The notes: generated from the sequence alone by a model not told the origin. DNA of 64,000 nt from Paralichthys olivaceus (GCF_024713975.1 NC_091111.1:9854501-9918500); one strand, 5' to 3'. Positions 34,171-48,823 are shown, counted from the stretch's first letter. Made by a program: numbers and translations.

Positions 34171-36698
34171 CTTTAGCACATCGTCCAGTGATTATAATGT
34201 ATTTGTATTCTACATGCATTTGTCACTACATTAAAAACAACAACTGGTGAGTGTGTACATGTGTGATCAGTCCATAGACAAACATTAATTAAAGCTAGAT
34301 CAAACCTTGAATTAACCTGAGCAAGTTGTTTGTATGTAGCAGTGTGGACATATAGACACACTGACACACAGTCAATTAAATCAGATCAAACCTTTAAGTA
34401 AATTAGCCACAAGGACCGCAGTGATAAAATAGAATAATAATAAGATATGTCATTTAGAACTAGGTGTTATTATTATAATGATTGTTGTGATCTTTAGGAT
34501 TATTATTATTATTATAATTCATGAAAACAGACCACTTATTTCTATAGGTAATGACAAAGATGGTGCAATTTGTTTTTATCCAAATTTAGTTTTAAATAAA
34601 AACTAAAGGTACATGAAGCTTGACAATGCTGTACTATACTATACCTATTTATTTGTAGGAGACTTTTTTTAACACAGCAAGTGAAGGCATCTTCATGCCC
34701 TGATCATCAAGTCTGCTGTACTTACCGTCTGTGAACAGGGGGGGGCGGTGCAGTCTACAAATGAATGCACCTCATGTCACAGATGGAGAGTGGGGGTGCA
34801 GGCCCATCAGATATTTACCAAAGGTCACCAGTTCAAACTCATCAGTAAACACAGTGTCGTATTAATTGCAGTGGTCAGTGGACGAGTCATCGGGCACCAG
34901 TGCGTCTTGGACAAATGCAACAGGTGCTCCATGAATTTGAGTGATGGGTCAGCAACAACACATTACATAATGAAATATTTACACGCTGAAAACACTGTTA
35001 AAACTGGCATTAGCAGGGGGAGATCTGTGAAGGGCTAATTTATCGTCTGACTTGCGACTGGCATGTGTTTACTTGCATCTGAGGAAGTTCACTCAAATGT
35101 ACCTTCTGACAACCCCCCCCCCCCCCCCTCAAATGCCTCGGAAGTCATGGGGTCTGGTGCAGGATGACCCCTCCAGGACAGTCTCAGATTTCTGACCCAG
35201 GGGCTCAGGTAAATTTAGTAAAGACGCTGTCCACTGGCCCACAGCAGTCAGACACTTGACGTGGTCTGAGAGCGAACGCACGTCCTCCAGACAAAGACCA
35301 GACTTGTGGAGTTTCCCCCCACAAACACACACACGCCTCTTCTGAGAGGCCATAGATCTGCAGCCGGGGATCAGACACATTATGGAATCATGACATCAGC
35401 AGAGGATGATGAAGACTTCGATGAGACTGTTGAGCAGTATGCCACTGACAACACCTGGAGCTGGGTAAAGTGAAATGTGAATTCTATGCATGTGTGGAAG
35501 AAAAGCAGGAGTATGACAGCAGAGGAGAATGAACCTGAATGAGCTCAGTCAGTGCATGTATTGATGTTGATGCTTTTATGTGCTAATGTCTTTGAGTGCT
35601 GTCTTTTGTCAATGACAGCAGAGCCGGTCTAAAGACTTGAGTTTACGTCATTCAATATTTATCCTATTTTCATTCAGGCTTAACATGAATAAAATATCAG
35701 GGACAAACTTTTTAAAGTGCTGTAACTGGTTCCAAGTACAAGTGTGTGTCTCTATAATCCTGCTCCTGTAAGACAATCTGCCCCAGAGAAGAAGGATGGT
35801 GTGAAGGGGGAGACAAGGCTGTGTGCCTTGGATTAAGAGAACACATTTGTCCTACGAGAGGACAATTTTCATTCATCTCGTTGGGTGATATAAATACAAC
35901 GAGATATTTGATGGCAGTTGTTTCGATATATTGTTGCAATGTATTTTTAATCAATCGCAATATAACAAAGGTTCAAAATGTATATATTGGTGTAATATGT
36001 ATGCATTTGTTAAACACAGTGAGGAGGTAACACATAATTGATCCACCTCAGATTTGTAGCTACTCTTGTTTATCAAGTGTTATTCCTTAGGCTAATAAAC
36101 ATGTTTGGGACATTTGTTTTGTAATAAAAAGGCTGAACTTTCAATGAGCTCTCGATGTCAAGTGGTATGAAAGTGGTACATGACGATAGTGAACAGTCAT
36201 TTTACTTCAGGTTTCAAATTTGGTCATTTGCACAAGTTGTAATCAAAATCCCCTTAAATATAGAGTAAACTTAAATTTTTTTCAGAGGCATTTCCATTCA
36301 AAATCTTGATTTATTAACAGAAAATGTGCTTTTCACAGTCTACAGCATTATGCCCAAGAGAGGGTTTAAAACCTGTCGCCCATGCTCATAATCTCACTAA
36401 TTGGGCACAAAGAGGGATTTTTTCTTTTAATCCCTGTGTCAGAGTTTGCTTGTATCAGCTAATGTTTCAGTCAGGTATTAGGACTCTCAGACCAGAGTGG
36501 CCTGAGCCAATCAGAGGCCTTGATACAGATGACTTGATATCAAACCAGGAGATTAGGCAATTCATTTGCAACATGCCCTTGCTGAACCAAATGAAATGAG
36601 AACCACACAGAACAACTAGTACTTGGACATACTGTTTGTTACGTTTGTAGATGATGTTTTAGTCTAATTATTGTCAGGGTCCTGTCATTGCATTATTG

Positions 36699-37119
36699 TG
36701 TTTCTAAGAACGAGTCAGGTCATTTAAATTTGGATATTTAAACTGTAAATGAGAGACGTTACTTAAATGTGGTGAGTTGTTGACTTGTTGAATTGTGTGG
36801 TTGTGCACAAAAGTGAAAAGTTTGTTCTATGAGGGTAAATTAAATATCATTAAGACATCACAATTTTGGGAGATTTAAGTATCAAGTATCCTCTACAGTG
36901 GGATTGGTGCAAAGGGAGCAGTCGGGTTATAACTGCAAATCTCCTGCTGATAAATGTGGTGGAGTGGATCATATGTCAGCTGGTTTCTTGTAGTGCGATA
37001 CCACTTGCACCCATGACCGTACATGTTAAAAATGAAATTGCCATCATGTGCTGTTTTGTGTCCAGAGCACATCGGCTGGGTTCAAATCTTCCTGGTAAAA
37101 TGACTCGTTCTTAGAAACA
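36699..37119. repeat. 19-bp perfect inverted repeat spanning 421 bp
   Basis: TGTTTCTAAGAACGAGTCA at 36699-36717 recurs as its exact reverse complement at 37101-37119. The interior has no meaningful open frame. It may be a MITE with 19-bp ends, but I see no clear target-site duplication. Confidence 0.6.
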
Positions 37120-38076
37120 TATCAGGGAGGGCAGCTGAGGGGCTCATGTATCCTTGGAGAGTCCAGTGACTCTGAGGAGTGATGTGAGGACAGTGTGTGT
37201 ATGCAGCAGTGCCAGTATAGACTTATCACTGGTAGTACTTAAATATCATGGTATTTGCCTAAAGCGTTATAAAGACTCTGACAATCGTCAGTCTTTACTT
37301 TGAAATCAAGACTGGAGGCTTCTCACGGGCAGAAAATCATTATCTTTCCTCTAGCTGCAGAGAGGAGGAGAGATTCCTCATACAATCTTTCTCCGTTGCT
37401 TTTATTTCAAATTTACAATTAAGGATATATTGTTTTAGAGCACACCTCATACAGTATATCTCACACCAAAGGCCTCGATTTAAACAAGGTGGATGGACAA
37501 AAGTGAAAAGCATGCGATGGTACATTATATTACAGAGATTATTATGCAGCGAAAGGAATCAGTGTTCCAGCAATTTTCCCAGTCGTTAAACTGCTCAATG
37601 TCAACTGAAGCTGCAGGTTGGTGCAGGGTCAGCAGTTTTACGAGAAAAAGTTCTCAGGCAGCAAACTGCAACTGAAACTAAATATAATGAATGTGCAAGG
37701 TCGTAGAACGCATAACATACACTCATACATGTAAATACACGCACACATGCACCTAATACTGGAGCAGTACATGTTGAGGCAGCAGCGCCATCACTGTGAC
37801 ACATAAACCTTTTGTTACACAAGTTACAAGTAATCAACCTGCAAACTATAGTTCTAGTTCATGAGTTCCTTTATTGTTGTATCTGTTGGCTTTTCCCCCA
37901 ATTATTTCAATAACCTAATTCACAATAGTGTCACCAGGCCGGACAGTACGAACATTTCACACAGCTTTGATAGACTGTGATGGAAAAAAACAACAAAGAC
38001 ACACATTCTTCCTCTTCTGGTTTTGCCCAGAAAGACTGCTGCTTCTCTACAGCCTGGAAAAACAATTACCTCCTGT

Positions 38077-38118
<42 letters not shown>

Positions 38119-38599
38119 AAGTGACACTTGTAGAAGAGCTGCACGTGAGGCTTCTTTAGTTCATCAAATATTTGAACTGTTGCCAAGGGGTGAAAAGAGA
38201 GGATTTACTGTGAGGAAGAGGGGTCTTGTTCTCACTCCATACACACACACAAGTTTGCGCAGCTATCCTTATTAGGACTTTGCATTGACTTCCATTCATT
38301 GTGGACATTTTAATCAAAACCTTATCCCTCACCTTCACCATGATTCAGCCATTATCTTAACTTAACCACGCCTCACATCTTAGCCCTAAGGTTAACCAAG
38401 ACCTCAAAATGAGACAGACGGATGACGAATCACTGTTTTAACTAAGAAATGTCCTTAAGAGGGAACAGAGACGAGTGTACACACACATGCGCATCACGGG
38501 TACATGGTTTATGTTTTTAAGTTTGTAATAAAAAATAGAAACATCAGAAACAGTCATAAATTAAAAAAACATACAATATTAACTCAAGTGCTTGTAACA

Positions 38600-38750
38600 A
38601 AAACTGAATATATACAACGTAAACAGAAAATATTCTGTGAAAACAGAATATATGTGTTTACAAGAACTAATACAATGTAAATAGAATATATACTGTGTAA
38701 ATACAACATATACAGTGTAAACAGAATAAATACCGTGTAACAGGATTGCA
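38600..38750. repeat. AT-rich minisatellite (about 20-22 bp units)
   Basis: Imperfect repetition of units like ACAGTGTAAACAGAATATAT, followed 10 bp later by an (AT)n tract at 38759-38797. Confidence 0.6.
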
Positions 38751-38759
38751 CATGACATG

Positions 38760-38795
<36 letters not shown>

Positions 38796-39589
38796 TAACC
38801 TGTTAAACCACTCTCTGTGTTTGTAAGTGAGTGAGTGATTGTTACTGTGGTTTCATTGGTGTTCAGCTCTGTATGAAGTCACCACAGGTCAGCTACTCTT
38901 ACACAGTCTGGCTGCAGGGTCTCAGGTCTCAGGCTACAGCTGCTAGCATCGCATGTGCCTCCACGCTGAGCTGTGATTGGTCAGAAAGATCAGCTCACTG
39001 ACTCGCTGACTTCCGACGCTGACGTAGAGAACCGACCACTTCCCACCGCCTGCTGCTGAAAACCATTTCCTCATGTAGCCTGGTGAGGTCACCATACCAT
39101 GGCTTACATACCGTAAATAGAGTTCACATGGAAACATTAAGCATATATATGTATATCTTCATATTTAAATTTAGCATTACATTAAATACTCCCTGGTGAG
39201 CATTTCTGAAGTATTAACTTTATTTAGAATCAACGATAGCCAATACACATTATATATACATACTAAATATAAAACAGAATATATTTAAAATAATATGTAT
39301 TTAAATATAATCACAATCGCAAAAGGTGTTGAAATATTTTAACAAAATGAAAAAAGTGATTTTGTGTTTATAAATTTGCATCTATGAAAAACAAATAGAT
39401 AAAATGTAATAATGAATTGAATAGTCTGGATGCAATATTCCCTTATTGTTTATCCTGCAAAAAGTACTACGAATTCAATAAGATGAAGTAATAATTGGGG
39501 TGAAAAACCACCTATTAATTTATGTGAAAACACAGGAGGCGAGAGGCTGCTGTTGTTTTGCCACTGTGGCAACAGAAGCGATGGATTTT

Positions 39590-39730
39590 TCAACTCAACA
39601 GCTCAACGCTGATTAGTCAGCGGGCGGAGTGATGTCATCCACTGACATGACTCCCTGAGCGAGACATAGAGAGAGAATGGGAGAGAGAGAGAGAGAGAGA
39701 GGCGGAGGGACACAGTTAGGGGGGGGAGAC
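39590..39730 (+). promoter_or_regulatory. possible lpin1 promoter (GC box, CRE-like site)
   Basis: GGGCGG at 39622-39627 and TGATGTCA at 39630-39637 sit next to each other, followed by a (GA)n tract at about 39676-39700. A second segment 650 bp upstream has an ATTGG (inverted CCAAT) at 38976-38980 and a TGACGTAG at 39020-39027. Function is inferred from motifs and position only. Confidence 0.3.
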
Positions 39731-39917
39731 ACCAGCGTCGCTTTGGCTGAAATAGTCCGAGTTGTTTTCCGCTTGTATTATTATGTGACAGCTCGTCCGG
39801 CTCTGTCCCAGCCTCAGACTTCACCTCTGCGGGGAAACTGCTCCTCTGTCATGGCTCTGCTGTGATGTTGTTCGCCTCCCGCCTCTGCATGTCTGTCTGC
39901 ATACTCCGCTTCTAAAG
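39730..39917 (+). other. lpin1: probable lpin1 non-coding first exon with two uORFs
   Basis: A consensus donor (CTAAAG|GTAGGAG, exon ending 39917) closes a GC-richer segment 2.3 kb before the lpin1 start exon, whose acceptor at 42247-42248 leaves only 12 untranslated bases. Within the segment are two small frames: ATG at 39851 (MALL, stop at 39863-39865) and ATG at 39865 (16 codons, stop at 39913-39915). They overlap by one base in a TGATG. The left boundary is a guess. Confidence 0.4.
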
Positions 39918-42248
39918 GTAGGAGCCTCCTCTGTGTATCTACTGTGTGAGAATGGACTTTATCTTCTACACATGCGATCGATACTGGGTCTCTGTAGCCA
40001 TGTATCATTCATCATTCCATCTACACCGTGAGGATGTTATGAGTCAGCAACTCACATACACATGGTCCATTTATTTCCCTTTAAACGTGTTGTTTGACAA
40101 ACTAGCGATGGCTAAACAGTTAATACTGCCAAGTACATATATCATCATGTGTCGTGGGATTTTGTTTTTAGCAGAAATGATCAATAATCAAGATACATTT
40201 TCCATTTCCAAGTTTATGCTTTTATTTTGTAGTGTTCATGCTATGTGTAGATAATAATCTCTGAGGTGTATGTGTTATGTCTGTGTAGTAATATGAGGAA
40301 GAGTTTTCTCTGATGAGTGGTCCAGCCAGATTCCAACCTACAAGTACAAACCTTCATAATTGCAGCTTGTCCATTTAAACTGATGAGAATACTACAGTGA
40401 AACACTGCCCTTATAAAACACTGGGGGTTTCCTCACAGGCTCAGTGAAGTTGGATTGTAAATGAATGATGTGATATTATCCCGTCTACAGGAGCACTCTC
40501 AGTGTGTTGAGACATTGTTCCCTTTTTCTCGTCTCATCTGCAACACAAGACAATCTATTTTTGGAGGAGGCTCTGCAGCAGCAGTGTGTGTAGTGTGGCA
40601 TCGTATCACACCAGAAGTTCTCTGCTTTGAAATTCAGTTGTCATGTTGCAGCTCAGAGCCTCAGCGAAGCATAAAATTGATAATTGCATGCAGCGAAGGT
40701 CGTCCTCAAGATTAGGACACGGTCGCATCTTCTCACATTCACCAACTGCTCTAAAATTAGGGCTCTAATTTTTTCTATAAGGGGCCTCCTCACGTGGTGG
40801 CATATCCTCATACCAGCTGTACCAAGCCTATACATGCTATAATTGTTTTGGGGACGAAGTGAGGCAAGGTCATGGTCTGATGCTCTTCCTTGTTTCATAC
40901 TGTTTTTTGGAAGATGAACAAATTTATCACTGGTTGTTTGTACAGAGCTATAAATAGTCTAGACAGCAAAGATAAGCCTGTGATTTAATATTTCATTACC
41001 TTACCTTATCTTACCATGTGCTAATAAATATTTGTATGTCATATGTGTCCACAGCACGTGAAGTAACGAGACTGGTACTTGAGCACAAGATTAAGACTGG
41101 AATGGAGAAGTTGGGGAATGTGCTTATAGGCCTGTATATGCAGTTAAACTTGCGTGTATAGGCATTTCATATAGCAGGCAGACCATAAAGAGTATTTTAC
41201 CTTGAATTACCTTTGTCTGCAAAGTTTGACAAACAACAATAGCCAATGTATGTGTTGAAATAACAAAGAACATCAAAACATGTTACAACTAAGAGAAACA
41301 TGTTTGTTTCACAGGTGGATCCAGGGGTGGGACCAGGGGGGCACTGGCCCCAGGTGAAATCTGATTGGCCCTTGATGTGACCTAGTCCTGTTAGAAGCCT
41401 TTAAAAAACAGAACAAAACAATAAAGATCGTACACTGATGTCAGACGTATAATTGGCCCCTCTGTGTGAAGTATGGCCCCTGATTTAGAAAAGATCCTAG
41501 ATCTAGATCTTTCTAGTTGAAGTATTTCTCCATCACTCCTCTCAGGACAGTGTGGGATTGATTAGATTTCAATGACAGGGACCAAATAAAAACTGTCTTT
41601 AGATACGATTCAGACATTGCTAAATCCTAAGAGGAAGTAGATGAATTCTCATGGTGTCCCGACAAAACCGACAACATTCACAGTTCTTTTTCACATATGT
41701 TGCTGTTAACATAGACAAGGTGTTCTTGATTTCACGAGGCCTCGCCCTGAGTCTAGATCCCCTTTAGTGGACAAACACAGTCTGGTCTGACTCGGTCTGT
41801 CCTCTGACGTCTGCTGTCAGGGGTTAGCTGATTGGAAAACAGTTGTGTAGGATTTCTAGACTTATGGGGAAGTGTGAGAGAGGGCGGGGAGATCGAAGCG
41901 GAGTATGTGGGCCACAGACTGCCCTTGGAGAAATTACGAAAGAGGTGAAGAGAGAGCAGCCACCATCTCCTCTTTCCTCAGTCATACCAGTCCACTCATG
42001 CAGTGACGGAGAGTTAAATGTCTTCAGTGGGTTGATTGACTGTTTGAAGGATTCACAACAGCTGCTGGATAATAAACACCTCCTCTGTTAAAGGTTGACT
42101 GAGTTGGAGGCACGTCACTGTATGCCCAGTGTTGACTGATCATAACCGGGTGATTTAAGCAGCACATGTTAACCTTTTTCATATCAATGTTTTTTATAGT
42201 TTAAATTCTTAATAATTAATCTTGTTCTAACGTCTTCCCCTCCCTCAG
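39918..42248. other. lpin1 presumed intron 1
   Basis: 2.3 kb between the putative leader exon and the start exon. A repeat-like segment lies at 41310-41530. No additional exon was seen. Confidence 0.5.
41310..41530. mobile_element. possible non-autonomous DNA element fragment
   Basis: The text ggggtgggaccaggggggca followed by ctggcccc, then a later ttggcccctctgtg, resembles a dispersed fish element rich in 'ggcccc' blocks. The ends were not resolved. Confidence 0.35.
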
Positions 42249-42260
42249 ACCCGTCAGACC

Positions 42261-45200
42261 ATGAACTACGTGGGACAGTTGGCGGGCCAGGTGTTCGTCC
42301 AGGTCAAAGAACTGTACCGAGGCCTCAACCCCGCCACCCTTTCTGGCTGCATTGACGTCATTGTCGTGAGACAGCCCGATGGCTCGCTGCAGTGCTCGCC
42401 CTTCCATGTGCGCTTCGGCAAGATGGGCGTCCTCCGGTCCCTAGAGAAAGTGGTAACAAGATAAAGACACAAGGAATTTGTCTTCAAGGTAGAAGTGAAT
42501 CATTCTAGGTTGTTCAGCTTCTGGATGCTTGTCTCACTTCAGGTTGACATGGAGATCAATGGGGAACCAGTGGATCTGCACATGAAGCTCGGGGACAATG
42601 GAGAGGCATTCTTTGTGCAAGAAACAGAAAACGATCAGGTATGGAGAACATTAGTTTTTCTTTATATTGCGATGGCTGTAATTGTGTCTGTATGTCATGA
42701 CATGTTCTCTGTTTGTTGTATGTATGTCAGGGAATAACCCATAAATATTTTGGTGCAGATCTAGATCAGGGGACAGATCCACCATGTTTAAATGGAAGAT
42801 AGAAAGTTCTTTGACATTTTCATTATTTCTCAGGGAATAATTCATGGATCTCAGTTAAAAAAACAGTCACATTTAGAGGACTGATATCTATGATTGGGTG
42901 GAATTTGGGGGAGCTTTCTTGAATGTAAGGGGACTGTTGGGCCTTTTAGTTATGGTTTTATTTGAAAGCACTTGTGAAGGTGGACAGGAAATGCGGGGAA
43001 AGTCATACAGGAAAAGGTACGGCCCATTTGGATTCAGACTTGCTGCTCGGGGCATGTGGTCAGGGTCCTGCCAATAGTTCTTAATTTGAAATGGAATTGC
43101 CATCCTTTGCACAAAATGAAAAACTGCCCTGAGTGCTGTAATACTTTCCAAAATGTCTCGGCTGTTATATCCGTCTTGATTCATGTGCCAAAATTACATG
43201 TCAGTAGCAAACGTTGATTCAAATGAAAAGAAGATTTAAATTAAAACATTTGAAACATCACTCTCCACCCACTAATGCGCTGAAACCCAGGCACACCCAT
43301 GTTTACAACTGAGAGATGTTATCCAATCCACACGGGCCATAGTTTGAACAAGGTCACGCTGTGTGCAGAGTTGGCACGGCAGCCAGGACTGTCTTCCTTT
43401 CCCTTTTGGGTGAACAGCAATCCTCTGTTCATCAGCGAGTCAGAGTCCTCACTGCAGCAGTAACCCAGGTTTTCTGACCTAAGAGCCGTGGCCTTAAGAT
43501 TGAGGTTATACCAAGAGAGGAAGTCCTTGGCTAAGAAATATGAGTATAGGAGGAGGTCATGTATTTGTGAATTTGGCTTAACTGAGGGAGGGTTGCAAAG
43601 TTAAATAGATGGAGTAAGAAGTTCTCAAATGAGAATCAAAGGAAAACAGATCAAAACTCAGTTTAAAATTCATGGGAGAAGTAGCCAGTTTTAATCAGGC
43701 CTTGGAAAGCTGCTGTTTCCAGTGTTTGCATTTGGTTTGCCAAAGGTCTTTAGTCACAGATTTTAAGAGCCACGTCATGCATACTATCATTTTGCTATTG
43801 TGTGCACGTGAGGATGTGTGCAGCTGAAAGACATAAACAAGTCTTGAACCAAGTGAGGGAAATGGCTGATTTATTCTCCCTAGAGAGGTGTCAGATTATT
43901 CCCAGGCCTGGAAGAGAAAGGAGAGGGGAGGAGCTCCGTTTCTTTGAACGCTTTTTCTTGGAAAAGGGAAGCAAAACGTGAGCGAGCATTGTGTGTCCAC
44001 TAATCATATGGTTGTAGCTCCGTTTTTCCTCTCCCTCTCTTTTTTTCTCTCTCTCTTTCTCTCTGTCTACCTCTTTCCATACGTCTGCACACACACACAC
44101 ACACACACATCAACACAGAAATGTATACTCCCCCTGCTCTGACAGCAGGAGACCTTCCTGGAAAGACTTTTCCTTTCCTAGAAGGAGGGAAAAGACAGTG
44201 TTCTTATACAAACGTTGGGAGGGAATGTTTTGGATTGTCTGTTTCTGTTTACTGGCGAACTCTTTCAGCAAACAGTTTGGCAGTTTCTGTGCATATTTGT
44301 CTCGGACCACGAGAGAGCAAAACACTAAAAGTAGAGTTGGTTTCAGCAGGAGTTTTACAATCTTGTTTGCTAAAATAGTTCAAAAGCATATAAAGGTTTT
44401 ATCAGTGCAGGACCTTTTACATCATTTCAGAACGTGTCCCACTGATATGGACTTTTGGGGGTCGATGCTGATACTGAAGTAGGGAGTATAAAATAAAAAT
44501 GTATACAGTATATATAATATATTCCTTAATTGTCATTATCAAACGCTTATGACAAAGAAATGAGTATTGATATCTAACCCTGCGATTTCCACCCCTCATA
44601 GAAAGGCTCATTTACTTGAAATTTCTATATGTTGTTTCTATATGAATGTCAAAGAAAAACACTCTTTTACTTCTATTTCTCATCCCAACAGGAAGTGGTT
44701 CCCTCCTACCTGGCCACCTCTCCGATCATGTCAGACGGGGCCGCTCTCATGAACTCCTCTCTGATGGGGAAGAGCTCTGGGCCGCCCGTGCTGACGCTGG
44801 GCTCCGCAGGGAACAACGGGGAGCCCGTTGGTGGGATGATGAAGAAGAGGAGGAAGAGGAGGAGGAAAGCCAGGGCGGACAACGTGAGGAGGGAGGAGAG
44901 CGGAGACTACTCCGGAGACGAGGACATGTTCACCATAGACATCAGCTCTGACGAATGCGCGGAGATGGAGAGCAACAGGTGAGAAAGGGTAGAGACAGGA
45001 GTGGGGAGAAAATGTGTTAGTGGGTGAAACTGGAATGACACTCAGTAGAGCTCATACCTCAACCAAGGCCCAACTACCCCTCACTTTAGTGTTTAGTAGA
45101 AATATAAAAGAGAAAAGGAAGTGGTCTGATAACATTTATTCAGCATGTGGAATAAAATATAGTCCTAAACAGTGGACATGAAAACCAAATTAACATTTAT

Positions 45201-48200
45201 TTCACTTAACTATGTGTATCTGCTCAAGAGAAGTAACAGTGTTGTACAGCAACACAAAATATGTCAGCTAGAAATGCCACGGATCCACCCCTTAATCTGC
45301 CTCCACACAAAAATGTAATGGTTTCTTCCCAAGTCCAGGCCCCATCCTTCAACCAAGTGTAGTGGAAATCAGTTTTGGAAGTGAGGGTAAAGGACAGGGA
45401 AGAGATAAAAAGTACCATACATCACTGAAATGAGCCTCGAGAGCAGCTGTAGAGGAGCTGGAGTCTGTCGGGCATGAATTAACAGACCAGTGTCTGTCGA
45501 GGAGACGCTTCCAGCTGTGGTGCTGCCACTTACACACTGATGAAGCACTTTAAACTGAACAGAAAACCCTCCATCAGCTGTGATTATCACTGGATGTGAA
45601 AGACAATCTTCACATACAGTATATGAAAAGAGGAATCACATCGTTGCTGTGTGTGTGTGTGTTTTTGTGAATGAGTGCTTGTTTACTTCTGTTGACAAAC
45701 ATGTGCCAAAGTGTAACTGAGCCTCCGCTGTGCATCGACGCACTGGATCCAAAATGGCTTAGCATGTGGAGTATGCAGGTCAGGCACGCAGCTATAGGAG
45801 TCGTATTGTATGTTGTTGGTCCACTTATCATGAATGGATACAGCAGCAGTTTTAAATACGAGCTGATGACAAGAGTTATTTTCCTCTCTGCTGCTCTCTA
45901 CTGTAACAAAACAACAGCAGGAAGTTTCATGTAGGTCACGGTGAATACAGCTATTGGCCTGATGAGTAACATGAAAACATGACCTCCTAATTTTTGCATT
46001 TATGTAGTTTTTGATTATTGGTGATAAGTTAACTAACTAAATTGAGATTAAATACAATGAGGGATTTATTCTGTTGTCTAGAATATTATTGGTAAAGCTT
46101 GTTATAGAGAACAGATAGCCTCACATGACATTCAAACATCATTAGAGCAAAGTATAAATCTCACTGAACTGTGGCTGCATGACATGTTTTGAGTGGAACA
46201 AGTTAAGGCAAGATCTATGTGGGTCTTAAAACTTGCTCTGGGAAATATGTTAAAAGTGGAAGGTTAATTATAGCCCTGCGCAAAATAAAGGACGTCATAC
46301 AAAACAAAGAATTGCACATGGATATAGTTACATGATGTTTTTCTGGGTGTGTGTGTTGTCCAGGTCTTCTTCCCGAGATGTTTTAAGAGACGAGACAAAC
46401 GTCGGTTCAACCAGCGGCTCCTACAAACAGGCTGGAATCTACACCCACTCAGATGGAGAGTGGAGTCCCATCCATAGGTGCCTCTCCCATACACACTCGT
46501 ACAAACACCTACAATTAAACGGAAAGGAAACAGATGTTTAAAGCCCCTTCTCCATTGGTCAGAAAACTCAGTAGCTCTCACTAACATCTGGCTGCAATTA
46601 ACTCAGCAATAGACACATGTTTTTACCAGCTCTGGCTCCAAATGGCCCAGGATTGAAACATGACACCTGGGGGAAACACAAAGAACTCCTCTACTGGCAA
46701 TGGAGAAGGGGTCGATCACCTTTTTTAACATGTTTGCACTCATTTAAAAAAGCTGCGTACACCCGCTGACTTTGGTATAAAAGACGTGTAATTGTTGTTC
46801 ATCGTCTGTTCCTCTCTCAGCCCTGGAAACTCTCGTCCCACGTCCACTAAGAGTGACTCTGAATTGATGACCAAGCCGTCAGACGCGGACAACCAGAATC
46901 CAGCCATGCACTGGGCGTGGGGAGAGCTGCCACAGGCTGCCATGGTAACCACCATCCACTGTGCACACACAGAACAACAGTATAAAAAGTTCAGTTAGTA
47001 CATGTTTCAGTGTTTTATTTATCATATCAATATCATCATTGTACACTTCCCTGTTTCTCCCAGCCGTCCTTCCTCCCAGTGAGGTCCGACCCTCCACCAG
47101 TGTGTCCCGTATCCATCCCCGTGTCTGACAGCACCCATTTCCGCGTGATTACTCGCGACACGTCTTCAGAACGATGCGGACCCCCGTCTGAAATACCAAG
47201 GCTTCAGCTGCTGATGCCGGACGACACAGTCGCCACAGAACAAACGGTTGTCACGGTTGGGATGGATTTAGAATCCACGAGGATGGAGTCTCAGACCGTC
47301 ACCTCAGAGACCCAGGTGTCGACGGTGGAAAGTGTTGCTGCTCGTATGATGGCTGACCTGGAGGACGCGTTGCCGCGGCCGCTTGGCAAGTCTGACTCTC
47401 CATCCAAGAGAAAAGGTAACATTCAAAGGAATTTGAATGAAGTTGTGCACTTAGTCAATAACAAGCATAAGATTAATATGTTTTCTAGTATTTTCACTGC
47501 CGAGTTCAATATTCAAAGACTGATTTCCATAATAAATGACAATTTTTTGCTCAGTTGTAGACAAGAGGAGCCGCCATCTTGGTTCAGATGGGATTTACCT
47601 GGATGACATCACAGAGCTCGAGCCTGAAGTGGCAGCACTTTACTTCCCTAAGAGGTACATGGACACACACACACACACACACAGAGACGCACAAATGTTG
47701 ACATGAAAAGTTTTCATGCAATGATATCTCCACTTCTTCTTCTCGTAGTGACGGCGGTGCAACCGTGAGGAGCATCTCAGACCCGGGCCTCCACAGCGCC
47801 AGTCTGTCCCCGCAGTCGATCAGCTCCGGAGGAGACAGCGGCTTAGACAGCTACTGCGACCACATGTCTGACCTGCCGTCTATCGCTGTCTCTCTGTGTG
47901 GAGGCCTCACTGACAACAGGGAGATCACAAAAGGTAAGATGCTTCTGCTTACCGGGGGATGACTGCACGCTAGAACAGAGTCCTTGTGAAGGACTCTCAG
48001 CTAAATGTCCCTCACCGTGACATGAACATGACCCGTGTGTGTGTGTGTGTGTTCACAGAGCAGTTCCACGAGAAAATCATCTCCTACCAGCAGTTCGCAG
48101 AGAACCCCTCCCTCATCGACGACCCCAACTTGGTTGTAAAAATCGGCTCCAAGTAAGACATGAACACTTGATTGACTGAGAAGAAAGTGGTAGAAAGTTG

Positions 48201-48771
48201 TAGCAGCGTTTATGGAAATGATATAAATATATTTTGTTATGCTCCCTCAGGTACTATAACTGGAGCTCTGCGGCTCCACTTATGCTGGCGATGCAGGCCT
48301 TTCAAAAGCCTCTGCCAAAGGTAAGACATCAATATGCAGACATAGCACAGATACTAATGACTCATTGGTTGGTTGCTTTACCTGAATACCACCCCCTCTT
48401 TTGGTTAAAACTGGTACTGCATCATGTATGTCTTCACCTTAACACACACGCTTCCCCTTCATCTACTCATGATGTGGCTTAATATCAAGTGTAACCTGAA
48501 TCGCACATCTTAAATGTTGTGTTATTTCAACCTCACACTGACAAACATCCTCTGATCTGCTCTATTTAGATACTCGAGTTAAACTTTGTCCTCTCCTCTG
48601 TTCTTCTTCCCTTTTATTTTATCGCTCCCTCCTTCTCTAATCCATCACTTCATCCATTCATCCGTTATTTAGTTCTCATGCCTCACTTACATTTGTTCAG
48701 CCTTGGAGCTTCTTCTTTGTTGTCTGACTGGTGTTCTGGACTACAGCTCTGTACGTCAGAGTCCCCCCCAA

Positions 48772-48823
<52 letters not shown>

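Larger units (their letters stand above)
34171..39690. other. gpatch2-lpin1 intergenic region (divergent genes)
   Basis: 5.5 kb between head-to-head genes. It contains a poly-C run near 35107-35129, the 19-bp inverted repeat pair at 36699 and 37119, a CA microsatellite at 38078-38116, an AT-rich minisatellite at about 38600-38750 and an (AT)n run at 38759-38797. No IQ-motif protein resembling spata17 (the human neighbour of GPATCH2) is visible. Confidence 0.6.

Noticed and set aside
34748..35038. 96-codon plus-strand frame in the gpatch2-lpin1 interval
   Set aside because: No family resemblance, no splice context and composition like its surroundings.
37060..37100. tRNA-like B box (ggttcaaatcttcc)
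   Set aside because: No A box at proper distance and no cloverleaf could be drawn; at most a SINE relic.
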